From assembly GCA_958295975.1 (NCBI GenBank), contig OY282446.1, positions 1,527,289-1,591,288 of the forward strand: DNA of 64,000 bases, written 5' to 3'. The notes under the pieces are model-generated. The model did no database searches, had not been told where the DNA came from, and saw nothing but the letters and a program-made list of their open reading frames with translations. Positions 1 to 7,078 of this stretch are shown here, piece by piece. Made by a program: the position numbers and the translations under genes. This stretch comes from Tepidiformaceae bacterium. GTDB lineage: Bacteria; Chloroflexota; Dehalococcoidia; Tepidiformales; Tepidiformaceae. Each line of letters opens with the position of its first letter. Positions within the stretch are counted from its first letter, which is position 1.

Positions 1-21
1 CGGCGGTCCCCCCGGGCGGCG

Positions 22-756
22 ATGATGGCGACCTCGACTGACCCCCGCGGCCCCATCGCGGACGCCGCCGTGCGCGCCGTGCTGGACCGGCTGCACGCCG
101 GGGCCGAGGCCGAGATGCGCGCCTTCGCGCCGCGTCGCGGGCCGCTGGCCGGGCTGCGGCGGCGGCTGCGCGCGCGGCGCGAAGGCGACGCCCCCGCGCC
201 CTTCGACCCCGACGCGGCGCGCGATCTCTACCGCGACAAATACATCTCCCTCGAACGGGAGCAGGGCGAGCTGCTCTACCTGCTGGCGCGGGCGCTGGGG
301 GCGCGGCGCGCGGCCGAATTCGGCACCTCCTTCGGCGTCTCCACCATCTACCTCGCCGCCGCCATGCGCGACAACGGCGGCGGGCTGGCCATCGGCAGCG
401 AGATCGAGCCGTCCAAGGCCGCCGTGGCGCGCGCCAACCTCGTCGCGGCGGGACTGGACGCCTTCGCCGAGGTGCGCGTCGGCGACGCGCGCGAGACGCT
501 GGCCGACCCCGGCGGGACGCTCGACCTCGTGCTCATCGACGGCTTCCCCCACCTGAACCTGACCATGCTGCAACTGCTCGCGCCCCGCCTGTGCGCGGGC
601 GGAATCGCGCTGGCCGACAACGTGGGCTCCTTCCCGCGCGAAATGGGCCCCTACGTCGACTGGGTGCGCGATCCCGCCAACGGCTTCGTCTCCACCACGC
701 TGCCCCTGCGCGGCGGCACCGAGCTCTCCGTGCGCACGGCGGCGCGCGCCGATTGA
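22..756 (+). CDS. Class I SAM-dependent O-methyltransferase-like protein
   Basis: This 244-residue protein looks like a catechol/caffeoyl-CoA O-methyltransferase-type enzyme that transfers a methyl group from S-adenosylmethionine. The Rossmann SAM-binding motif I is AEFGTSFGVSTIYLAAA (from residue 98), an acidic SAM-contact residue follows in IGSEIEPSK, GDAR lies at about residue 154 and the catalytic-strand motif LVLIDGFP ends near Asp173. Two ATG codons stand together at 22 and 25; either could be the start. The first 60 or so residues are Arg-rich and not part of the fold. The substrate cannot be told. The next gene, an ABC exporter, is 115 bases downstream and may be transcribed separately. 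Confidence 0.8.
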   Translation: MMATSTDPRGPIADAAVRAVLDRLHAGAEAEMRAFAPRRGPLAGLRRRLRARREGDAPAPFDPDAARDLYRDKYISLEREQGELLYLLARALGARRAAEFGTSFGVSTIYLAAAMRDNGGGLAIGSEIEPSKAAVARANLVAAGLDAFAEVRVGDARETLADPGGTLDLVLIDGFPHLNLTMLQLLAPRLCAGGIALADNVGSFPREMGPYVDWVRDPANGFVSTTLPLRGGTELSVRTAARAD

Positions 757-871
757 ACATAGCGCCGCCGCTTCCCACGATGGAGGCGGGCGCGGCGCGA
801 GCCGTCGCCCGTTTCGCCCCGACGATCCGGCGCACGGCCCGGCGGCGCGGGGGGCCAGAGAGGACGCCGAC

Positions 872-1795
872 GTGACACCCGCCCTCATCGAGGCGAGCGG
901 CCTCGTCAAGCACTACGGCGATTTCGTCGCCGTCGATGGCATCACCTTCGCCATCCGCGAGGGGGAGTGCTTCGGCGTGCTCGGCCCCAACGGCGCGGGC
1001 AAGACCACCACCATCCGCATGATCACGGCGGGATCGCCCGTGACGCGCGGCGAGCTGCGCGTGGCGGGCCTGAGCGTGGCCGAAGCGCCGCGCAAGGTGA
1101 AGGCCCTGCTCGGCGTCGTGCCCCAGGACGACAACCTCGACCCCGACCTGCTCGTGCGCCAGAACCTCGAGGTCTACGCCCGCTACTTCGGGCTGCACCG
1201 CGAGACCGTGCGTCAGCGCATCGACGAGGCGCTCGAACTGTTCCAGCTCGACGACCGCGCCAAATCCAACGTGGACGACCTCTCCGGCGGCATGAAGCGG
1301 CGGCTCACGATCGCGCGCGCGCTGGTGAACGACCCCCGCGTGCTCATCCTCGACGAGCCCACCACGGGCCTCGACCCGCAGGCCCGCCACCTCGTCTGGC
1401 AGCAGCTGCGGCTGCTCAAGGCCCGCGGCGTCACCATGCTGCTCACCACGCACTACATGGAGGAGGCGACCCACCTCTGCGACCGCCTCGTGATCATGCA
1501 CCGCGGGCGCATCCTGCGGGAGGGGCGGCCCCACGACCTCATCGCCGAGGTGGCCGGGCCGCAGGTGCTGGAGCTGCGCCTGCCCCCCGCCGAGCGCGAC
1601 GCCCTGCTCACCGAGTTCCCCCAGCACGACGGCGTCTCCGTCGAGCAGGTGGAGGACCTCACCTACGTCTTCGGGGGCGGCCGCGCCTCCGAACTGGCCG
1701 CCGCGCGCGTGGGCGATCCCCACCGCGCCCACCTGCGCCCCGGGAACATGGAGGACGTGTTCCTGCTGCTCACGGGACGGGGGCTGCTCGATTGA
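872..1795 (+). CDS. ABC transporter ATP-binding protein (NodI/DrrA-type)
   Basis: Cytoplasmic ATPase subunit of an ABC-2 exporter, 307 residues, GTG start. Walker A GPNGAGKTT is at residues 38-46, the Q-loop is in VVPQDD, the signature LSGGMKRR starts at 137, Walker B LILDEPTTGLD has Asp161/Glu162, and the switch histidine is in LLTTHYMEEA. A C-terminal extension of about 80 residues (ELRLPPAERDAL onwards) resembles the regulatory tail of NodI/DrrA-like ATPases. The stop TGA overlaps the TTG start of the permease gene, so the two subunits are probably made together. Family members export lipids, oligosaccharide signals or drugs; the cargo is not visible here. Confidence 0.92.
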   Translation: MTPALIEASGLVKHYGDFVAVDGITFAIREGECFGVLGPNGAGKTTTIRMITAGSPVTRGELRVAGLSVAEAPRKVKALLGVVPQDDNLDPDLLVRQNLEVYARYFGLHRETVRQRIDEALELFQLDDRAKSNVDDLSGGMKRRLTIARALVNDPRVLILDEPTTGLDPQARHLVWQQLRLLKARGVTMLLTTHYMEEATHLCDRLVIMHRGRILREGRPHDLIAEVAGPQVLELRLPPAERDALLTEFPQHDGVSVEQVEDLTYVFGGGRASELAAARVGDPHRAHLRPGNMEDVFLLLTGRGLLD

Positions 1796-2586
1796 TCGCC
1801 GTCGCGCTCGCCCCCGACGTCTCCCGCGGCGCGTTCCGCGTGTGGCAGCGCAACCGCGACGCCACGCTGCGCAACTGGCTCACCGAGTTCCTCGGCGTCG
1901 CCATCGAGCCGTTCGCCATCATCCTCGCCCTCGGCCTGGCGCTGGGGCGCTTCGTCGAGCTGAGCAGCGGCGAGGAGTACGTGCAGTTCCTCGCGCCCGG
2001 GCTGATGGCCCTCTTCCCCATGTTCGCGGCCACCTTTGAATGCGCCTGGGGCAGCTACGTGCGCCTCGAAATGCAGGGCACCTACGAATCCATCACCGCC
2101 ACCCCCGTCAGCGTGGACGACGTGATCACGGGCGAGATCCTGTGGGGCACCACGCGCTCGCTGGTGAACGGAAGCTACATCCTGCTGGTGGCCTTCATCC
2201 TCAACCCGTGGCTGCACATGATCGACTCCCCCTGGGCCCTGCTCGCCATCCCCGTGGGCGTGCTGCCCGGCATCCTCTTCAGCTCCATCTCCATCGCCTT
2301 CGCCTCCATCGCCCGCGCCATGAGCCACTTCGCCTACTTCTTCACGCTCGTCATCAACCCCATGTTCTGGTTCGGCGGCGCCTTCTTCCCCTTCGACGAC
2401 CTGCCCGGCTGGGTGCAGGTGGTGGGCTGGTTCGTCCCCCTCAAGCACGTGGTCGACATCTACCGCGGCCTGGTCACGGGGAACCTGGAGTGGTCGATGC
2501 TCATCAGCCTGGCCTGGCTGGCGGTGGCCACCGCGTTCTTCTACGTGCTGGCCGTGAAGCTGATGCGCCGCCGCCTCATCCACTGA
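1792..2586 (+). CDS. ABC-2 type transporter permease (NodJ-like)
   Basis: Membrane subunit partnering the preceding ATPase, 264 residues with about six hydrophobic segments. The C-terminal signature FGGAFFPFDDLPGWVQ followed by FVPLKHVVDIYRG is typical of the NodJ/DrrB ABC-2 permease family. The start chosen is TTG at 1792, which overlaps the upstream TGA and has a G-rich stretch (GGGACGGGGG) upstream; the next in-frame alternative is GTG at 1840, which would remove the short cytoplasmic N-terminus. A longer reading frame extends upstream across the ATPase gene but is only a GC-driven artefact. Confidence 0.88.
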   Translation: MIAVALAPDVSRGAFRVWQRNRDATLRNWLTEFLGVAIEPFAIILALGLALGRFVELSSGEEYVQFLAPGLMALFPMFAATFECAWGSYVRLEMQGTYESITATPVSVDDVITGEILWGTTRSLVNGSYILLVAFILNPWLHMIDSPWALLAIPVGVLPGILFSSISIAFASIARAMSHFAYFFTLVINPMFWFGGAFFPFDDLPGWVQVVGWFVPLKHVVDIYRGLVTGNLEWSMLISLAWLAVATAFFYVLAVKLMRRRLIH

Positions 2587-2609
2587 ATCCCGCCGCGCCG
2601 CCGCTGCGG

Positions 2610-2615
2610 TAAGCT
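2610..2615 (+). promoter_or_regulatory. Candidate -10 box TAAGCT, 9 bases before a start codon
   Basis: TAAGCT lies nine bases upstream of the ATG at 2625. It is one of many TANNNT boxes placed very close to starts in this window. No clear -35 is visible. Confidence 0.4.
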
Positions 2616-2624
2616 GCCCGCGCC

Positions 2625-3116
2625 ATGCCGCCCCGCCGCCCGCCCGCCCGCCTCGTGGTGCGCCGCAAGCTGCCCGTGGCCGCCGCCCCGCGCGCCGTCT
2701 GGGAGGCGCTCGTCGACCTGCCCCGCTGGCCCGTGCGCGACCGCTACATCCAGTGGGTGCGCCCCGTCGGCGCGCCCCCGCCCGAGGGCGCTCCCTGGTG
2801 GTCCGTGGGCCGGCGTTACCGCGAGCAGGTGCGGCGCGGCCCCTTCCGCCCGGTCTTCGCCCTCACCGTCGTCGAGGTGGAGGAGGGCCGCCGCGTCGCC
2901 TGGCAGGCGCGCTACCTCTGGGTGGACGCCGTCCACGCCTGGGATGTCGCGCCTCGTGGCTCCGGCGCGCTCCTCGTGAGCGAGGAGACGTTCACCGGCC
3001 CGCGCCCGCTGCTCGCCATCGCCCGCGTCGTCCTCCGCATCTTCACCGTGGAGCGCATGACCGACCGCCAGCTGGCCTTCATCGCCGCCGACGCGCTCGA
3101 TCCCCCGTCCCGCTGA
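2625..3116 (+). CDS. SRPBCC-fold (polyketide cyclase/dehydrase-like) protein
   Basis: This 163-residue protein resembles the START/SRPBCC superfamily of hydrophobic ligand-binding proteins. The pattern is KLPVAAAPRAVWEALVDLPRW at the N-terminus (the usual 'ApxxVWevltD...W' opening), central beta-strands FALTVVEVEEGRRVAWQARY, and a C-terminal amphipathic helix ERMTDRQLAFIAADAL. Function is unknown; members include polyketide cyclases, coenzyme Q-binding proteins and general lipid binders. It stands alone between the exporter and a small zinc ribbon, with its own -10-like box. Confidence 0.65.
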   Translation: MPPRRPPARLVVRRKLPVAAAPRAVWEALVDLPRWPVRDRYIQWVRPVGAPPPEGAPWWSVGRRYREQVRRGPFRPVFALTVVEVEEGRRVAWQARYLWVDAVHAWDVAPRGSGALLVSEETFTGPRPLLAIARVVLRIFTVERMTDRQLAFIAADALDPPSR

Positions 3117-3181
3117 AGGCGGCGCCATGCGCGCGTCGGAGATCGCCCCGCGCCCGCGTCAGGATGCGCGCGGAGGTGGCG

Positions 3182-3328
3182 ATGATGCCGCGCCGATCCC
3201 CCGTCCGCGTGCGCCCGCGCGCCTGCCCGCGTTGCGGCGGCGACGCCTGGTTCGACGCCCGCGAGGACCGCGAGTGGCGCTGCCTGCAGTGCGCGCGCCC
3301 CGTTCCGCCGGAGCGCCGCCGGGCGTAG
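3182..3328 (+). CDS. Small zinc-ribbon protein (48 aa)
   Basis: A very short reading frame encodes a basic N-terminus followed by a two-knuckle zinc ribbon, CPRCGG then CLQC twenty or so residues later, and a basic tail ending RRRA. Support for translation comes from a strong ribosome-binding site, GGAGGTGG, a few bases before tandem ATG codons at 3182 and 3185; an in-frame ATG at 3164 lacks this. The four cysteines fit one zinc ion. Such mini zinc ribbons are often nucleic-acid or protein adaptors, but no specific role can be assigned. Confidence 0.5.
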   Translation: MMPRRSPVRVRPRACPRCGGDAWFDAREDREWRCLQCARPVPPERRRA

Positions 3329-3334
3329 TAGGCT
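3329..3334 (+). promoter_or_regulatory. Candidate -10 box TAGGCT exactly 6 bases before GTG start
   Basis: TAGGCT followed by six bases and then GTG at 3341. With standard sigma-70 geometry transcription would begin at the G of the start codon, giving a leaderless message. Confidence 0.5.
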
Positions 3335-3340
3335 CGCGCC

Positions 3341-4126
3341 GTGCGCGCGCCCGACGACCCGTACGCCGTCGATGCCGCCTTCTACGACGCCGTGCACGGC
3401 GAAGGGGGCGAGGACCTGCAGTTCTGGGCGCCCTTCGCGCGCGAGCGGGACGGCCCCCTGCTCGAGGTGGGCGCGGGCACGGGCCGCCTCACCCTGCCGC
3501 TGGCGCGCGAGGGCCACGCCCTCACCGCCCTCGACCCCTCGCCCGCCATGCTCGCCATCGCCCGCGCAAAGGCCGCCGCCACGGGGCTCGACGTCGCCTT
3601 CGTCGAGGGACGCCTGCCGGGGGCGGGGCTCCCGCGCGACGCCTTCGCCGCCGTCCTCTTTCCCGCCGACGTCTTCCTCGCCTGCGCGGACGCCGCCGAA
3701 CAGGTCGCGGCCCTGGGCGAGGCGGCGGCGGCGCTCGCCCCGCGCGGGCAGGTGGCGCTGGACCTGCCCGGCCCCGGCCACTGGCTCGATCCGGCGCGCA
3801 ACGGCGAACCCGTCCTCGCCTTCGAGGGCCGCATCGACGGCGACGCGCTCCTCGTCTGGCACGTGCGCGAGGACGACCTCGTGGCGCAGACGCGCGTCCT
3901 GCGCGTGCTCTACGAGCGCACCGGCGCGGACGGCCTCGCGCGCCGCGCCGTCAGCCGCCACCGCCTGCGCTACGTCGCGCGCCCGGAGCTCGACCTGCTG
4001 CTCGCCGCCGCCGGGCTGCGCGCGCTCGACGCCTGGGGCGGCTACGCGCTCGCGCCATTGACGAACGCCAGCGAGCGCATGATCGTTATCGCCGAACGCG
4101 CCGGGGAGGGCGGAGCGCGCGCATGA
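3341..4126 (+). CDS. Class I SAM-dependent methyltransferase
   Basis: A 261-residue methyltransferase of the Methyltransf_25 type, GTG start. Motif I LEVGAGTGRLTLPLA, the acidic motif II ALDPSPAMLAIARAK and the motif around AAVLFPADVFL are all present. The C-terminal half carries strand-rich sequence (LVWHVREDDLVAQTRVLRVLYER), as seen in small-molecule methyltransferases. The substrate is unknown. Its stop codon overlaps the plsX start in an ATGA arrangement, so it is co-translated with a phospholipid-synthesis gene; that may be a matter of genome economy rather than function. Confidence 0.8.
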   Translation: MRAPDDPYAVDAAFYDAVHGEGGEDLQFWAPFARERDGPLLEVGAGTGRLTLPLAREGHALTALDPSPAMLAIARAKAAATGLDVAFVEGRLPGAGLPRDAFAAVLFPADVFLACADAAEQVAALGEAAAALAPRGQVALDLPGPGHWLDPARNGEPVLAFEGRIDGDALLVWHVREDDLVAQTRVLRVLYERTGADGLARRAVSRHRLRYVARPELDLLLAAAGLRALDAWGGYALAPLTNASERMIVIAERAGEGGARA

Positions 4127-5130
4127 AGCCGAGAATCGCCGTCGACGTGATGGGGGGCGACCACGGCCCCGCCGAGGTCATTGAGGGCTGCGTCATGGCC
4201 GCCCGCGACCTCGACGTGGAGGTCCTGCTCGTGGGGCGCGAGGCGGACGCGCGCGCCGCCCTCGCCGAAGGCGCCCCCGCCCTCCGCATCGTCCACGCCC
4301 CCGACGTGATCGCCATGGACGACCCCATCGAGGCGGTCAAGGCCAAGCCCGACGCCTCCATCAACGCGGGCATGGGGCTGCTGCGGAACGGCGAGGCCGA
4401 CGCCTTCGTCACGGCCGGCAACACGGGGGCCACGCTCACCGCCGCCCTCCTGCGGCTGGGCCGCATCCCCGGCATCGCCCGCCCCGCCTTGGGCATGGTC
4501 GTGGCCACCGGCGAGGAGAGCCTCACGCTGCTGCTCGACATGGGCGCGAACGCCGATTCCCGGCCCGCCCACCTCGTGCAGTACGCGCACATGGGGGCCG
4601 CCGTCATGGAGCGCATGCACGGCATCGCCTCGCCCCGCGTGGGCCTCGTCTCCATCGGCGAGGAGGATTCCAAGGGCAACCAGCTGACCATCGAGGTGAA
4701 CCGCGCCCTGCGCGCCAGCGACCTCAACTTCATCGGCAACGTCGAGGCCGGCCAGCTGCCCCGCTACGCCGCCGACGTGGCCGTCATGGACGGCTTCACC
4801 GGCAACATCATCATCAAGACCGTGGAGGGCGTCTCCGAGCTCTTCTTCGGCGAACTGCGGCGCGCCGTGCGCATGACCCCGTGGAACCTGGCCGCCGGGC
4901 TCGTGCTGCGCTCCGAGCTGCGCAAGTCCCAGCGCCGCCTCGATTACGCCGAATACGGCGGGGCCCAGCTGCTCGGCGTGGAGGGCGTCGTCTTCGTGGC
5001 CCACGGGCGCTCCGACGCGCGCGCCATCCTGGGGGGCATCCGCGCCGCCGCCGAGGCCGTGCGCACCGACATGCTCGCCCACCTGCGCGACATCGCCGCG
5101 CGCGTCCCCGCCCGCGACGGCCGCGCCTAG
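4123..5130 (+). CDS. plsX: Phosphate acyltransferase PlsX
   Basis: PlsX converts acyl-ACP and phosphate to acyl-phosphate, the first step of glycerol-3-phosphate acylation by PlsY (EC 2.3.1.274). The protein has 335 residues, the usual length. Diagnostic stretches are IAVDVMGGDHGP at the N-terminus, VTAGNTGATLTAAL, LLDMGANADSRP, GLVSIGEEDSKGN, VMDGFTGNIIIKTVEG and YGGAQLLGVEGVVFVAHG. The ATG at 4123 overlaps the upstream methyltransferase stop. Neither fabD/fabH nor acpP follows, unlike the classical plsX-fab cluster. It is the last gene before a change to exported proteins. Confidence 0.97.
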   Translation: MKPRIAVDVMGGDHGPAEVIEGCVMAARDLDVEVLLVGREADARAALAEGAPALRIVHAPDVIAMDDPIEAVKAKPDASINAGMGLLRNGEADAFVTAGNTGATLTAALLRLGRIPGIARPALGMVVATGEESLTLLLDMGANADSRPAHLVQYAHMGAAVMERMHGIASPRVGLVSIGEEDSKGNQLTIEVNRALRASDLNFIGNVEAGQLPRYAADVAVMDGFTGNIIIKTVEGVSELFFGELRRAVRMTPWNLAAGLVLRSELRKSQRRLDYAEYGGAQLLGVEGVVFVAHGRSDARAILGGIRAAAEAVRTDMLAHLRDIAARVPARDGRA

Positions 5131-5149
5131 AGGCGGAACCCGCCCGCGC

Positions 5150-5186
5150 GCCCGCCGCTCCCGTTGACGGGCGCGATACGGCGGGC
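5150..5186 (+). terminator. Possible stem-loop downstream of plsX
   Basis: GCCCGCCG (5150-5157) pairs with CGGCGGGC (5179-5186), with a small inner CCCG/CGGG stem. There is no U-tract, so it could be a weak terminator or a chance structure in GC-rich DNA. Confidence 0.25.
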
Positions 5187-5212
5187 TTAGCCTTGCGGGA
5201 GAGGTGCGGCAC

Positions 5213-7078
5213 ATGCGCGCACGCTGGCTGCGGTTCGGGCTGATGCTGGGCTTGGCGCTGGGCGTGGTGGGGCTGGCGCTGGCCGCGGGCATGTCGCGCG
5301 GGGATGCCCCCGGCGCGGGCGCGCAGGGCGCCGTGGCGTCGCCCACGTTGCCGCTGGGCGACGCGCCCGACCTGGGCGGCGGGGCTGGCGTCGCGCTGGC
5401 CACGCCAACGCCAACGCCCGCGCCCGCCGCAACGCCGTCCACCGCGTCCACGCCGGAGATCTCGGACGATTCGCATCTGGGGCGCACGACGCCGACGACC
5501 GCGCCCGTGGCGACCGCGATCCGGCAGACGCCGGAAACGCCGGAGACGCCCGCGACGGCCCTCCCCGCGAACCCGCCGACCTGCACGGCCACGACGCTGG
5601 GGGGCACGCGCACGGCGAACGCGCAGCTGGCGGCGGACTGCGACACGCTGCTGGCCATCGAGAGCACGCTGGCGGGGACGGACGCGCTGAACTGGGCCCC
5701 CACGCTGGCGCTGGCGTCGTGGGAGGGGATCACGGTCGGGGGGATGCCGAAGCGGGTGACGCACTTCGCAATCCAGGGTGGCAAGCGCGCGAGCAAGCTG
5801 AACGGGACGCTGCCGACGCAGTTGGGGAACCTGACGGGGCTGAGGCGGCTGGACCTGAACGATCACAGCCTGACGGGGAGCATCCCCACGCAGCTGGGGA
5901 AGCTGACGGCGCTGACGTACATCGACCTGGCGGACAACGGGCTGACGGGGGCCGTGCCCACGCAGCTGGAGAAGCTGACGCAACTGGAGTACCTGTGGCT
6001 GTGGAAGACGCGCCTGAGCGGGCCGCTGCCGACGCAGCTGGGGAGCCTGACGAAGCTGCTGGTGTTGTCCTTCAACGGGGCGAGCCTGAGCGGGGAGATC
6101 CCGACGCAGCTGGGGGGATTGACGAAGCTGACGGAGCTGGCGCTGGCGGGGAACAGCCTGAGCGGGGGCATTCCGGCGGAGCTGGGGAGCCTGACGGCGC
6201 TGGCGAGGCTGGAGCTGCAATACAACCGGCTGACCGGGAGCATCCCTGCGGAGCTGGGGAGCCTGACGGCGCTGACGAGGCTGGAGCTCCAGCGCAACCG
6301 GCTGAGCGGGAGCATCCCTGCGGAACTGGGGAGCCTGACGGCGCTGACGAGGCTGAATCTGGCGGGCAACTCCCTCACAGGCTGCGTGCCCGAGGCACTG
6401 CGCCGTGCGGCAACGAACGATCTGGCGCGGCTTGGTCTCCCCTACTGTTTGAAGCTCATCGCGCTCTCGGATGGTACGGCCCGCGAACTGATTCTGGAGT
6501 GGACGGCGACAGCCGCAGGCGTTACGAGTTGGCAGTACCGCCTGCGTGGGCCATACAGCAACGGGATCTTTCCCAAAGCTGCGGGGGCATGGATAACCAT
6601 CCCCGGCAGCGACGCAACGACGCGCGCCTACCGTCTCCGCAACCTTGCCGATCATCGGGCCTACATGATCCAAGTGCGCGGGCAGGGTATTGGCTCTGGT
6701 GCTGTGTCCTACGTTTCCGATGAAACGTATGGCGCAACGCCCGAGGTAGGATCCGACGGTATCCCGTTTATGGACACCGCAATGACGTACAAGGGAGGGG
6801 GAAGGTACCGCTTGGGTGGTACTCACTATGTCGTTACTATCCCCGCAACCATGCGCCTCATAATGGGTGGTGGTGCCATAGAAAATGGGAGAATTATCGG
6901 CAGCATCAAAGAGGTTAGTTCCGGATCGTGGATGATTTTTGATGCGACAACAGGGGAAATATTGGAGCGACCGAGTAGTGGTGCTACCGGGTCTTCGCCT
7001 GGTGGCGGCAGTGAGACAGAGACGAGCAGGCTTTTTGATCAGCTCGCGGCATCAATTCAGAAAGTTCTTCGTCCATGA
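5213..7078 (+). CDS. Exported leucine-rich-repeat protein with plant-type repeats
   Basis: A 621-residue surface or secreted protein. Residues 1-30 form a signal peptide or anchor (RWLRFGLMLGLALGVVGLAL). A Thr/Pro-rich linker follows (TPTPTPAPAATPS), then a Cys-bearing cap (TCTATTLGG) and about eight 24-residue repeats of the form LTALTRLELQRNRLSGSIP. The last 200 or so residues hold a fibronectin-III-like stretch (ILEWTATAAGVTSWQYRLRG...YMIQVRGQG) and a Gly/Ser-rich tail. ATG at 5213 is preferred over GTG at 5204 because GGAGAGG sits at the right distance. From about 6400 the base composition becomes much AT-richer. Its stop overlaps the protease start (ATGA). A role in adhesion or protein binding is inference. 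Confidence 0.75.
   Translation: MRARWLRFGLMLGLALGVVGLALAAGMSRGDAPGAGAQGAVASPTLPLGDAPDLGGGAGVALATPTPTPAPAATPSTASTPEISDDSHLGRTTPTTAPVATAIRQTPETPETPATALPANPPTCTATTLGGTRTANAQLAADCDTLLAIESTLAGTDALNWAPTLALASWEGITVGGMPKRVTHFAIQGGKRASKLNGTLPTQLGNLTGLRRLDLNDHSLTGSIPTQLGKLTALTYIDLADNGLTGAVPTQLEKLTQLEYLWLWKTRLSGPLPTQLGSLTKLLVLSFNGASLSGEIPTQLGGLTKLTELALAGNSLSGGIPAELGSLTALARLELQYNRLTGSIPAELGSLTALTRLELQRNRLSGSIPAELGSLTALTRLNLAGNSLTGCVPEALRRAATNDLARLGLPYCLKLIALSDGTARELILEWTATAAGVTSWQYRLRGPYSNGIFPKAAGAWITIPGSDATTRAYRLRNLADHRAYMIQVRGQGIGSGAVSYVSDETYGATPEVGSDGIPFMDTAMTYKGGGRYRLGGTHYVVTIPATMRLIMGGGAIENGRIIGSIKEVSSGSWMIFDATTGEILERPSSGATGSSPGGGSETETSRLFDQLAASIQKVLRP
5812..6372 (+). repeat. Tandem 72-base repeats encoding leucine-rich repeats
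   Basis: About eight in-frame units of 72 bases (24 codons) encode the plant-specific LRR consensus LxxLxxLxLxxNxLxGxIPxxLGx. The last units (about 6150-6370) are almost identical at the DNA level, pointing to recent unit duplication. Confidence 0.85.

Noticed and set aside
5812-6372. CRISPR-like regular repeats
   Set aside because: The 72-base units are in frame and encode leucine-rich repeats; there are no unique spacers.
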